NCBI RefSeq assembly: GCF_910592395.1
Contig: NC_088308.1
Coordinates: 20,291,501-20,351,500, forward strand
Source of the DNA: Lineus longissimus
Lineage: Eukaryota; Nemertea; Pilidiophora; Heteronemertea; Lineidae
Direction of reading: 5' to 3'
DNA: 60,000 nt
Shown here: positions 47,886 through 60,000 of the stretch, in pieces
How the letters are laid out: every line of letters begins with the position of its first letter
Numbering within the stretch: the stretch's first letter is position 1
The notes under the pieces: model-generated
What the model was told of the DNA's origin: nothing
What the model saw: only the letters and a program-made list of their open reading frames with translations
The model's database searches: none
Translations under genes and position numbers: made by a program

Positions 47886-49612
47886 CAAGAATGATTCAGA
47901 CCGGTGTAGAATACTAAAGTGGAGCCATATCAAACCTGAAGTCTATACTGCAAACACTCTTTTACTGCCAATTAATTTTGATATACATCTTATCGTTGAA
48001 GAGATTCATCCATCATGTAATAATCCAGTCAGAACAGAACAGTATCTTTTTGGCTGCACCATGTAATGGACTGCAACAATCAGTTCCCATCTTTTTTGAT
48101 ACATCCTGTTCCTCATCCTTCACCCTGAGAGTGAAAGATTTCCCCCCCAAAAAGATTTCCACGTGCATTCAACTAATTGCAATTGCTGGACATCTTCCAT
48201 ATCAAGATGCGACAGAAGACCCTGTTCTTTATCAACAGTCATAAGAAACCACAAAGTGATATTACTGCTTAAGGGAATATCCTGAGCCATCTAGCAACCA
48301 ACTATCAAAGAAAATCTCTGTTAGCATTGTTCGTCTATCAATCGGAATTTTATCCATGTTTAAAGGTAAGTTGGTGCGACTGGCCCAGTACAATTACAGC
48401 CTGCATGTGCATTAATGTGTACAGTCTGCTGTTTTCTATACTATATGGGCTGAGTAATTGTATTGTGGCTATAATTATACCCCTTTACCTTATCTAAAGT
48501 GAGCGTCACCGGCTGATTCCATTTCCGATCTCGATATTCTCCTACAAATAGATCACCACTACATACTGCACCAAGATGGTCTTGAGATAGCAGACATAAG
48601 AATAACCAGCCAAGAATAACAGACACCTTGATAAATTATTCCCATTGCAAGTCATTTTTAAATTGGGGGTAATGAACTAGATGGGGCTGGTGGTTACAAA
48701 AGTACAGAGAATCACCTTTGTACTTCATTGGTAAAGTGACAACACTGAGGTAGGCAAGGAAAACGATTTAGATCTACCTCTTAACCACAGCCACAAAAAA
48801 ATCCCTGTGGCCTTACCCAACAGATGCTTTACAGCTTTACACCAGTACCAATGCCATTGATGGTCCCTTCATGAACAGGTAAAACTTAAAAGATGAAACA
48901 GCCAGGAGCTGTTGTACCAACTGGTCGAACTTTGGATCAGATGTGTGCTGGTATAATTACGAAAGTCAAACAGCCAATTTCTGTAATTTGACATGTGTGA
49001 CCTTGAAAGATTGGTCAAGTTGAAGACCTGGGTGACCTTTTATGTCTGCTGAAAGGCCTATGTGTCTTCCCGTTTGGATTTGAACAATTGACATCTCTTT
49101 GCCTGTGTCCTTCCCAACAAGACAGGACATATTATTGTCCATTTAACATAGCCAGGAAAGAGAAACAGTGAAAGAAACCAGTCATGAAATGGCCCATAAT
49201 CAGCCAAACTTCACTTAAATCAAGAAAACCTGCAAAAAGTTTCCACCACACTGTGCCTAGCAACATGCAGGTAACTTTATCACCTTGGTAACCATGCGGC
49301 AGCTTTGCTTTCAGCGGTAGACTTTGTAGTCGGGCACTGCAAAGCACACCACTTTTTTTTAGAAATATACATGTACAGATGTAGGTTAACTAATTCTTGC
49401 CAAGGAAGTAGAATTAGCAATTTTAATTTTAGAAACATCTCATACACTGAGAAGTTTTTTTCCCAATGATGCATAATGTGGCCCAGTCCACAGAAATCTG
49501 TGTCAAGTTCAACAGAAATTAAAGAAGAGCATAGCAACTTATTACAATTTATTTTTGGTAACAGTAGGCATACTTACTAAATTAAGCAAATTATATAAGT
49601 TCATTCAAAATA
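47886..49612. other. non-coding interval
   Basis: An open frame at 47978-48244 lacks any recognised motif. A TCAAGGTCA site (minus strand) lies at 48998-49006. Nothing else recognised. Confidence 0.4.
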
Positions 49613-49753
49613 CAGAGGAGGAACCTCTCTTGGTGGACACCTTTATTGAAGGACACTTTTGCTTTGGTGCCATTGATCTCAGTAACCAGGACACCTCTCT
49701 ATCAAGGACCATTGGTCAGTCCTAAGTGTGTCCTCAACAGAGAGGTTTTACAG
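49613..49753. mobile_element. pogo/Tigger-like MITE, copy 2 (diverged)
   Basis: Flanked by TA (49611-49612 and 49754-49755). It shares with the copy at 15024-15183 the termini (CAGaGGAGGAACCTCTCTtG on the left; inverted CTGTAAAACCTCTCT on the right), the internal CCAGGACACCTCTCTATcAA and the block GGTCAGTCCtAAG. It is about 20 bp shorter because of an internal deletion. Divergence indicates an old insertion. Confidence 0.8.
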
Positions 49754-49755
49754 TA

Positions 49756-51888
49756 CCCAATCTCGTAGTCTGTGATCTTCCCTTGGCAGCTGGATACTCT
49801 CTCATCTACCAATTTGCAAAGGTGTTCTTTTTTTGAATGATTAGCTTGCTAGGAATGCCAACACAACGGTAAACCACAATCTTTCCAGAGATAGTTCAAC
49901 CTGCTGTTTAGAAAATGGTCCATACTGAGGTTAGGTACAACACTACTTTGCCACACACCAATGTCTAGTTGAAGAATGAGATAGACTGGCTTAAACAAGT
50001 GTTGGCTATCCTTCTCACTAAAGTCTTTCTCCAACAAGGCAGGTCGAGTAAGAATTCAGTCTGCCAAGTGTCTCAATTAAGATCTTAAGCTTGCCCAGGC
50101 ATAGTCACTCCAGCAAGAATGTCATTTTGAAGAAACTTTTAGTGGTAAAATCTTCTTGAGTTGTCATGACATTCTTAAAGCATTGACCTAATGTACACAT
50201 GTTACACCAACCCTATTTCAGAGACACATAGAAAAGGGAAAATTATGGTTATTTCGTTGAAAAGGTTTGCAAAATCTGGTGAAATGGTGTCCTTTCCCAT
50301 TTCTATCACTGTCGTTGCTTTTGTACAGGCAGAAGCTACCAGGTCATTGTCACGCACACCATTCAATTAACACACAAGTGACAATGCAGTCTCCATTGAC
50401 TTATAGAAAAAGACGTTAATCTAAAATTGCCTTACTCCCTTTTCTAGTAAGGTCTTTTGGGTAATTCCAGGCCCAATTACTCTCGAATGTGTCTCGTCAG
50501 GTGTCCATCGTCAAGAGGAACGGAACTCAGTCAAGCCTTAGGAAGACCATTTAGAATGTTATGCCAAGTTAGTGCTGTACACAATTCATCAGGTCAATGG
50601 GCCAATGATGATTTCAGTCATGTGACCTTTGACATCTTAGTGGCACACCACTGTTTTTATGCCCCACCCAGTATGATTTGATAGGGCTTCTGGTCACTAT
50701 CATAAGCTGTTAATGACCATTCTACATTTAAGGCCTTCAAAAAAGCTCCACAGGGCATTCGCAGTGGCTTCTATGATGTCAGATCAAGTCGAAGGATGAA
50801 CTGACTGGAAGAAATTAATTACGTTGTTCCACCAAAATAGATCGTTTTACTTAAAGAACCATAGCTAACTAATGGACACAAAACTGGCCCATGTCTGAAC
50901 AGCTATGATGCCCAAAGCCGGATAGCAATGTGTCTCCAGCCAGTCTGAGTCAAGACACAATCAGCGGTCTCTATTTGCATTACATTCCCCGAAGCATCTC
51001 AAATATTGGCCTTCAGCTAACTGGTCAATATTTCAATTAAGTTTTTCATACCAGTCCAGCCATTTCGGAGTATCACAACAGCATACTGACACTTAACGCC
51101 AACCAAGGGGTTAGGAGGCCTCTGCCCTTAATCCCGATGGAGTCATGACATTTTTGGCTTATTATCAGCAGCCAGGTCCATCTGGTCCATCTGGCTGCTA
51201 AAACAATCTATTTTGGTGGAACAACGTGCGCCACTGTGGGGGGAGGGGGGTTAATTATCCTGGGACACTTTACATTCTTGAAGATGTTTTTTAAGACCGA
51301 ATTTCCCCTTCCTCAATAAAGCATACACAATACAGGCTACATGTATAAGATAACATACTCTTACAAGCAAAAGATAGCCTCAACAACATTGATTTGCGAG
51401 CTGACAAGCAAATGGGAGTTCCTTCTAATACCAATCGACTTGGTAAATGGCTAAAACACTAGGTTTCAGTACAGTGTTCCAGACAGGAATGTATACAAAT
51501 TGTGACAGGTAAGGCTAGCATTAACCCTTTGCTAGGTCCCACACTTAAAGGGACAATATCATGGTTGATTGTCAATTTTCCTTTTGGTTGTTGTTGCTGC
51601 AGCCTAATTTGATCCCAGGGCAGCAAAATACACATACAATCACTAATGGCCTATACAGTTTGTACAGCTGCTGCAACCCGACCCCCTCAAAAATGCAATC
51701 AAGAAATGAGCAGCAACTGATCATTCTTAAAACAGGAAGCCATTGCTGTTAAAATAGATCCATATTCTCATTAAAAATCTGTCAACTTCACATAAGGACT
51801 AGTGATTTGTGCTGCTGAAGAAGTAAAGGGAGATGCCAGTTAAGTTTATGCTCTGATTCTTTGGATGACAGTTCTGCACAGAAACTTG
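49756..51888. other. non-coding interval
   Basis: Contains an 11-bp duplication (GGTCCATCTGG twice) inside a small inverted repeat at about 51168-51199, and a G-rich run near 51238-51250. No gene recognised. Confidence 0.4.
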
Positions 51889-52048
51889 AGTATCTCAGGT
51901 TGTGACTTCCAAATCCTAGGTGGTGAATTCCATAGCTTAGGTTGTGACTTCCTTCTATATCAGGTTGTGACTCCCTTATATCAGATTATCATTGCCTAAT
52001 CTTGAGCTGTGAATTTCCATATCTCAGGTTGTGACCCCGCTATCTCTG
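51889..52048 (+). repeat. degenerate 22-26-bp tandem repeat
   Basis: Seven units of the type TATCTCAGGTTGTGACTTCC. CAGGTTGTGAC or a near variant (TAGGTGGTGAATTCC, GAGCTGTGAATTTCC) recurs through the block. Variation among units indicates an old array. No open frame is preserved. Confidence 0.85.
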
Positions 52049-55000
52049 AATCAACATGTAATGGAAAAACAAAGCAAGTGATTCAAAAACTTTGTTAGTC
52101 TGAATTTTGATCGCATCATTTAGGACTTCAGGCCATACAGGTCATATTCCAGATTAGACGTGCCTCTCTCACATCACCAAATGTAGCCAATCCTTCAGAA
52201 AAATCACACTTTCTCAACCATGGGCTTGAAGGCATGTTCAGTTGCACATGCTCGCCGGAAATTATTAGAATTTACCTTCCAATCGATTGATATTTAATCT
52301 CTTTGCTTCACTATCAAACCAGCCGCGGGTAGACTTACACCAAACATCTGATGACTATTGTTTGAAAACATTGATTGATATTCTAGCTCCCTCTCTGAGA
52401 TGTTTGCACTGAACGGTGGTATTTTGATATGAATCTAAGCAGTAAAGCCACTGGTTATCATGCGGCAAGCGAAATCCAACCACAATTGTCATGTTGTCAT
52501 GGTTACGTCTCAGGTCGCAGCGACTAGAATTGCTTGTTTGTTCAGCACCATTGCAAAACCAAGACTACCCGGTATGTTTTGAACACAAATCATTTTAGTG
52601 TGACCTCCAAGGTGACAAAATATTTTCTAACTTAGTACTATATCATGGTCTTTTGTCCTAAGAAAGCTATCAATGCAAAACTTAATGAAATAACCTACTG
52701 GGATGAAGCCGAATGCACTTTTAATTTCACTGAAAAATTATAAATTGATCTAATGGGTTCCTAACAACATTAGCATTCAACACTTAGTCATGGTATGGCT
52801 AGATCAATGGAAAAATACTGTTAGGTTCATCTGTTACTTTTGAATAGGAAGTGGTAACATTGCTATTGCTATAATGGGGACTGCATTGGTTGTCATAATA
52901 ATGCAATGAAAAGCAGCATTAGCAATTGCATTCCTGTTTCCTGTGCACAGGGCTATGAACACACGCTGGCCTTTTTGTATGAATTTCACATCAGATATCG
53001 ATTTCTAGTAAATGACCAAAGAGGGTGAAACCGCATGATATATACCAGAAATTGTCAAAGGGATTTTTTGGATCCAAACTATCACCACCCATACAGACAT
53101 CTGCGGTGCTAACCAACTGGCTAAATGGCTAATATGGATTGACTGAGCCATAAATGGCACCAAATACAAACAGCATTCACAAATAAGAACCTGAAAATGA
53201 ATACTGTGCTTCTGAAAAACCAGTAACAGCAAAATTGTAACCAAATTCCATCTGCCTTTCCTTAATCATTTCCTCCTGGTTTCCCCTCAGGTAAATCATT
53301 AGTAAAGCTGAATTACTGATTTGAAACCGGCAAGGCAGGTATGCCATGATCACAATAAATTACCAGGCAATCGCTTGATGTAAATAACACCTCGCACATT
53401 AACTGATCAAATCATGAAATCGATAAGATAAGCTTAAATCTCTCAGAGAGGAAATACTTTCGTGTGACTGGTGAAATGGATTTCAACTGAGTTAAAGGAG
53501 TTGTCCTGAAAATGACTTCAGCTGTACCCCAGATGACTGTATGGTAGGTATCAAGAAGAATACTTAAGAGAAAGACAGAACTTCATGGGTCTCTTCCATA
53601 CAGTGACAAGGGTTGATTCCTTGCTGAAAACTGCGACAAATCACAAGTCACAACTACTTTCTTATAGCTCGGCATGAATCCAGTGTTCAATGAACTGAGC
53701 TATCAAGTCATCTCCGATAGTGCTCTCCTAGCGACTTCTACCCATTACTCCGAGCCGCAATCTACGGAATGCCCGACCTTCTCCTAATTGAAGACCTCTT
53801 GGCCACAATCAACCCAAGATGACCAGGATGCCAGGTATCAGCCAGAATACTAATCAGAGATCAATGGATAGGCAAGATGATACAGCCCGAGTGGGTTCTG
53901 AATGCGGTACAGGTCGAACAAATTGGCACAGTTACCAAGACTTCTCACCAAAGGACTCTGAGCATAATGACGTGACGACCGGCCTTGATGTATCTGAGGA
54001 AGGGCTTCTCCCCTAACTGAAACCATAAACAGTCAGTATGGCAGGTGTCATAGAACTCATATGAGACTAATAGAGGGTATATTCTTGACACAAAATGATG
54101 GTAATGGCAGTATAGTGACAGGACATATCGGCAAACTGATTGCTAATTGCTTTAGACCTTCTTCATGAGCCAGGCAAACTGGCAAGTGTAAAAAATATTC
54201 TGTTGACCCTCGGTTGACCCTTGCAGCATCCTAGGTGGATAGCAAGCTCATGGAAGAAGGGCATCTACTAGAAGGGCCCTCCTCTCCGTCATGATCAGGA
54301 AAAATCCCCTGATCCGCAATGTTCAGCACATGCTGGTGTAACGACATAAAATAGTCAGGAAAAATCGAAGGAAAACCCATTTATAAATGAAATAGGTACA
54401 TGTATACATGTACATCTATCAATTTGGAAACGCCATCAAAATATAACCCATGGTACACTTACATGTACTACTGAATGAATCTCAGCTCTTTGCAATCTCG
54501 GCCGTCAAAAAACCAATTGTTCAGCAGCAGGGTAACGTAATTTAAATGAGAATCCAACATGCTAACTCAAGCAAAAACCTCACTTTGGAAACACGTCCTT
54601 CAAGAAATCAAAGGTGTTTTTCTCTAAGGAAACACCTTATATTAAGCAACACAGGAACCAACAGACTATAACTTACCTATGAATAAACGTCTGCTTGCTG
54701 CACTTCAAAAGATACTCTGCAACCTTGGCAATCCTGTGATCCTGAGTTAGGTTATAATCAGTCCTTGTCCTTAACAGCTCAAGCTAAAACCTAAGAAAAC
54801 ACTGATAATCATGCAATACAACTTCCACTCGGAAACACCCAGAATGAAACAAGAGATATACAGCAGCCTTACAGTACTCACCAAACGTGAATGGTTCTCC
54901 TCAGCAGCGCGCCCCAAACAGCTCCTGCAATCCCGTGATCCACAATCATGTAACCAATTGTTCATCACTTGACTCTTGGCAGTGTACTTACAATCAGTTA

Positions 55001-58000
55001 TGCCAATCAAGATGTCATTTTTTCATATCTAACCAGCAATCCCGACCAGTGCAGTGATGGTAAAACCAATGATACGCGATGAGAATGACTCCGAGGGAAA
55101 GTGATCTGCTGTGCCATGCTCCACATGTATCAGTCAGGTCAGAGTGCGCTGTGAAACTGGTTGAAGGTTTTTCAAAGCTGACAGCGAATCAGTGTCGTGC
55201 TGTTACTAACAATTTCTTGACTGAATCTTGACACGCTGCTTTCTTATCAAAGGGTGTCCCAGAATTTGGTCAGGGTATAAGACGGTTATCTCAAAAAGGT
55301 AAAAAGACTGAGTTTACATTGAAGACACGATGTCACGTGTCATGCTTCTTGTATCACAAATGAACCAAAATATTAGTAGGTCTATTACTCAATTCTGATG
55401 CAGGCTACATAGGTGTGTCACTGCCAAAATTATTTTGTTCATGTGAATCATGACAAAATGTTGCACAGGTGACTTCTACATGTCTGTAACTTCTATGTGA
55501 AAATGGTTTATACTACAGCACTACTGAGTAGTTTGATCTTCTTTGACCTTAAGTACGTCAAATAGCACATCACTGTCGTGCTCAAGGGTGTGTCATGCTC
55601 AAACGTCAAAGACCCAAAGGGATCAATATGCTTCAATGATGATGATGATGATGATGATGAGTCCATTTAAGCAAGGTGCTTTTTGAACGAGAATTTGAAA
55701 ATTTTAGAAGTAGGAAGGAACTCAGACAGACCAGGAGATCATAGTTTTCCTCACACCACTCAGGCAGAGGGGACAGTGTGATGACATCAAGTCTGGTTGA
55801 TAGCTTAGGGTAAAAATATTCCTCTTACAAGTGCGAATAGTGTCAATGTACTCAGAGACAGCAGATACACCTACCTTTCTATTTGGTGAAACTTATAACT
55901 GGCAGACTCGCTCTTGCCTACATTCCTCTATTTATTGAGGCTTTATGGTATACCCTTGAATATAACACTTGACAAGAGTTTATTTTAGATTCCTTGTACA
56001 TCAACAACTACATTAGTTTATCCCTGGGACCAGCTCATACCAATCAAGATCCGAGCGCCCAATTTGACAGGAAATATACCAACAAGATCCACCAGGCGAA
56101 CCCTATAGGGGATATCTTCAAGATCTCTGACTTCATCTTCATGGATCACAGATCGATAGCCATTTTCTAAGTCTGTTTCATTTTCTCTTTGCCAAAATCT
56201 CACACACGAGAGTAGGCTAAGCCTATAGTACAGCCATCTCTGCCAAATGTAGGGTGGTACCAACTTGAATTTGGAATTACTGGCACTATAGGTAACGAGG
56301 GGAACAAGCAAATTGAGTTGGTGTTAAACTGAGGACAGATTTATGGATATTTTAGTTCAGCGTTTTAATCAGACGTTTATGACAGAAGAGGATATGAGCA
56401 TGAAACAAGCAATCCACGAAGACAAATGAGCGGTTTATTGTCACGTTGGTTCAATTTGATGTATTGGAAATTGATAAAAATGTCTAGCTGTGTAAATTGG
56501 AATTGGTATGGAATAATACTATAAACCATCATGTGGTTTAAATCTGAACCAAGGCAATAAGATTTTGCGGTCTAGTATTTTGGAAGGCGCGATTAAGTGC
56601 CAATTTGTTAATCAATGCAGCTCCAGCTATTGCTGACTACAGGAAATATGCTGTAGAAGTAGAAAATGTCCCCCCCTCGCCCCTGCGTGTCTGGCACCCT
56701 GCTTTATTCTGACGGATGACAGTGGTTCTATAGAGGCTATGACTGTCTGTAGCTCGGAGATTAAAGCACCGAATACAATTCATTTTTCCCCTGCCATCTT
56801 ATAATAGGACAATTTCAAACTTCTACAATGGCTATAAAATTGCAACCCCTTTCGAAGTTAGGATCACAAAACTAAGATAACATTGGAAGTTTAAATCTCG
56901 GGAGAGTTTGCTCAAATCTATACATTTTTAAGGGTTAAATGGCCACCATTTCCCATACTGGACTATTCCCATGCTGGATGAGCTCGCTTCCTTTGAAATA
57001 ACCAGCCCCACATCCATCTAAATCAATAGGCTGTCTCAGTCTAATGCATTTCTTGAGACAAATTTTAAGTGAGCTGTCATCGACAGACATGACAGAGTAT
57101 TTTTGAATGGGCTTTTGTGGTAAAATGTGCTCTCTCAAATGCCGAGAGCGAAATATCAAAATTGACATTATATGACATTAATAGTAGAATTTGAGCAGCC
57201 TTTATAATGATTAATGCAAGTAAGGGCCTACTACTTATAAAAAACAAAATTTCGAAATTCTATTGCGGTTTGACTTTATTGAAACAGAAGCTCAGGAATA
57301 CAGTTCAAATGCTCAAAAAAAGATTCCAGGTCAGCAATGTTTTGCTCTGGAATGGGTCAACCAATCGCTACATTTGTGATCAATTCTTGCCCTAAGGTAC
57401 ACGATATCCACTGAATAGCAAAAACCAATACTATCTCTGCTCAAACTGTCTGTTCAATGGACTTCACCAGGTGATCGAATGCATTAGTGATGTCCAATTA
57501 CTGCCCAAAGCAATGTGAGCGGCCATCTTGATTGATCCTATATTGTCATAAGGTGTCGCATGAGGATTGGAAGGGCCACTGGGATTAGACCAAGTCTGGG
57601 CTCATCCGCATTACATTGATTAACCGTTACTAACGAGTGGGTGCTACATGTAGACGGAAATTAATGATATTGTTGTACACACTGTTAACACTGTAAACAT
57701 GTACATGTACATACATTACATATCTTACAGTTCTTGTCTAAAAATTTTATGTTTTTACATCCCACGCTGCAAAAACTAATAAACACCATCTCTTTTCAAA
57801 TTGGCCACATCACTTAACTTTCAAGGAATGATTTTATACAATTTCAATGAATGCTGTCCTCATTAGAGCTTGGCGCCTTTCAAAATCATGTGCAGCATCG
57901 ATTCTAGATAAATTAATTACAATTCATCAATGCCTTTATTTTGCCCATTATTCCCCTGTCAGCTGAGATAGCCAAGATTCCATCAATGCCAAGTCCAGAG

Positions 58001-58950
58001 CGATGGAATATAAGAAGTCTGTACATGTTTGTTGATGTCACAATTTTGATCACATTCTATAAAGGTGTCTTTAGGCAACTTGGGAGAGTGAAATAATAGA
58101 TCATCTCTGGCAGGTTACATGCATAAAATGAAATCAATGGGAGAACTGTATAGGCTACATGGGTTGTCTTTGATATCGCTTACATTTTGCTCTCCATTTT
58201 TTGACAGACACGTATGCAATTGTTCATCGAAGTATGTAAAATCAAACTAACCTGAACGATGGTAACCAGTCACAACTGATCTCTTCCTTCTAAAAAGAGT
58301 GAAGAAGCTTACGCCTCTGCTGATTGGCCTGAATTTCCTAATTTTATACAAATCTGATATTTTTATCATCAATTATCCATTAAACACAGTCAAGTTATCA
58401 AAGAAGAAATTTTCTGGTTTTTGTAGAGTGTTAGTACCGAAGGAAATACGATATGAAGATATGTTTACCAACAACACCTTGTGGCCATAGGGCTGCAGAC
58501 GCAGATATGACCCCTCATAAGTCAATACTCTTGAGGAATTTTAATACAGAAGGCATCTCATTTTACATTTTCCTACAAAGCTCACTACACCAATAGCCAA
58601 TGTCCAGTTTCACTCTACAAACACAGAAATGCAATTTCGCACAGTTGGTGATAACTTCAGTTGAGAAGTACGCGTTGGATTTCATCTTCAGACGCAATAA
58701 TGGTCAGATGACATACAATTATTGAGCGTTCTTTTACCAACGACTTCCTGGAGGAGATTTTCTAGTGAGAGGACAAGTTGGGCCTGAGATGGATGTAGTA
58801 CGGCAGTAGGTACACATTTATTCATCAAAATGCCGACTAGGCAGAATGCATTTGCAGATTTTGACTCCAAACGTTGGACAACATATTATTGCCACATCAT
58901 CAGAACGTTAACTCTGCACTCCTTATATGTCAAGGTGAGAGGTTTTAGTA
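52049..58950. other. long non-coding interval
   Basis: Contains (ATG)8 at 55636-55660, GGGTGTCCCA near 55251, CATGTACATGTACAT-type simple repeats near 54400 and 57697, and a C-rich run near 56670. A minus-strand frame at 56018-56311 has acidic, protein-like composition but no motif I recognise. No gene called. Confidence 0.45.
55636..55660 (+). repeat. ATG trinucleotide microsatellite
   Basis: About eight tandem ATG/GAT units. Confidence 0.95.
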
Positions 58951-58976
58951 CCTTTGACCTACTCTACCACAAAGGC

Positions 58977-58991
58977 AGGTCACAGTGACCT
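58977..58991. promoter_or_regulatory. perfect palindromic nuclear-receptor element (ERE-type, IR3)
   Basis: AGGTCA CAG TGACCT is an exact inverted repeat of the AGGTCA half-site with a 3-bp spacer, the consensus for estrogen-receptor-type dimers. A further half-site, TTTGACCT, lies about 20 bp to the left (58953-58960). The match is exact; occupancy and target gene are unknown. The SoxE start is about 58.8 kb away, and whatever lies right of the window is equally possible. Confidence 0.5.
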
Positions 58992-59110
58992 AGATTTTTG
59001 ACAATAACTTGCAGGAAACAGTAAAAGCTTCAAATTAAAGACAAAACATTATGTCCACTGACGTACCATTATTAACGATGCAATCAAAAAGATTATTAAA
59101 GAAAATTATT

Positions 59111-59198
59111 TCCATTGAACAACATTAGCGCAATCAAATGACGTGTTGAAGAATGTTTATAAAAATAAAATTCCACTGAACAACATTAGTGCAGCAAT
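59111..59198 (+). repeat. 61-bp direct duplication
   Basis: TCCATTGAACAACATTAGCG at 59111 recurs as TCCACTGAACAACATTAGTG at 59172. The two diverged copies sit side by side. Confidence 0.75.
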
Positions 59199-60000
59199 GG
59201 TTAAGTTGATGCTATGCCAATGATAAATTCATGACATTTGCATCGCGCATCCCTAAATATAAAATCAGTCACTGTGACGGCTTAATCATTCATGTCACAT
59301 GACAAACACAATGACAAATGACTTCCCGATCTGCATGGAGGAGAATGGAAGCAGAGATAGGCAATTCATCGAAGAGACCTCCAAGCTATGATGATGGGAA
59401 TAGATAGCACTAGATGCTGGAAGGCTCATCAATATTGAGGCTCTGCCTGTAGTTGTTAGGACATTTTTGATTGGTTTATTCTGTTCACTGCCTTGGTAAG
59501 TGGCTTAACTAGGATGCATTTTGCATTTCTCATTTGGCATATATCATTGGTCGTATTATGATGATTCGGTTTTGGGATGTTCATACAAAGTAATGCTTAT
59601 AATGCCTTGTGTTTATCTTGACCATGATATACCGCCAAATTATGAGTTATGAGTAATGCCAAGGATTCTTTTTGCCATGAATATTCTGTCCAACTGAACA
59701 ATTAAATTACACCTAAACTTAATTGGTGGCCTGAAATACCTCCTTGAGAGAACAATTTTAGGAAATATATTACATGGCACTTACTTGACCCAACCAGATC
59801 AGGGGTTATCAGCAGGCCATTCAGAGGGTCAAATTTTTTTCGATAGGAAATATCAGCTGGGAAACTAGAATTCTTATAAACAACTAAGGCATATGGTCAT
59901 TGGATGCTCTTGATTTAGACGGACCAAGAATAGGCGACATGATGTAGTTCTATGGTCATAAGGTGATGACCAAGTGTCATGAGGCTTGGGGGGGGGGGTC
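59199..60000. other. non-coding right edge
   Basis: No gene recognised. A G11 run lies at 59988-59998, at the very end. Confidence 0.45.

Noticed and set aside
55245-55275. GGGTGTCCCA words here and near 43722, with CAGGGTTTCCC near 32025, resembling mariner termini
   Set aside because: No paired opposite terminus or target duplication could be found for any of them.
56018-56311. Minus-strand frame with HEDEVRDLEDIPYRVRLVDL
   Set aside because: Protein-like in part, but I recognise no family and see no exon boundaries.

Overview
The window is AT-rich animal DNA. Intronless reading frames are short everywhere, and long non-coding stretches are broken up by tandem repeats, small inverted-repeat transposons and tRNA-derived SINE relics. 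This is what an intergenic region of a bilaterian animal looks like, most probably an invertebrate. I cannot name a species from the sequence.

The only gene I recognise with confidence is at the left edge on the minus strand: the first coding exon of a SoxE-group HMG-box transcription factor (Sox8/9/10 family). Its start codon is at 181-179 and the exon runs off the window, so the HMG box must lie to the left. The other roughly 59.8 kb is therefore upstream of SoxE. A possible promoter (TATA at 763-769, CCAAT at 871-875, both on the minus strand) lies near 0.7-0.9 kb. A degenerate 47-bp tandem array rich in CCAAT and CRE-like half-sites lies at 2.5-3.1 kb. SoxE loci in other animals often have large regulatory deserts, and this window fits that layout.

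Layout: 0-1 kb, SoxE exon and promoter-like DNA. 2.5-3.9 kb, the 47-bp array, then two homologous hairpins of about 75 nt. 4.8-9 kb, inverted-repeat elements, a candidate plus-strand exon and SINE relics. 11.5-11.8 kb, a foldback element with nested palindromes. 15.0 and 49.6 kb, two copies of a pogo-like MITE. 26.4-26.8, 32.8-33.7, 38.6-38.75 and 51.9-52.05 kb, tandem repeats with periods of about 25 to 245 bp. 35.4-36.9 kb (plus strand), immunoglobulin-domain-like fragments that look broken or split. 47.7 kb, another MITE. 59.0 kb, a perfect palindromic nuclear-receptor element (AGGTCA, 3-bp spacer, TGACCT).

Nuclear-receptor motifs recur across the desert: five exact TCAAGGTCA sites, a tandem array of GGTCA-like half-sites at 38.6 kb, and the perfect inverted repeat at 59 kb. 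Whether this reflects SoxE regulation or repeat sequence is untested. No CRISPR array, prokaryotic operon, rRNA gene or intact tRNA gene was seen.
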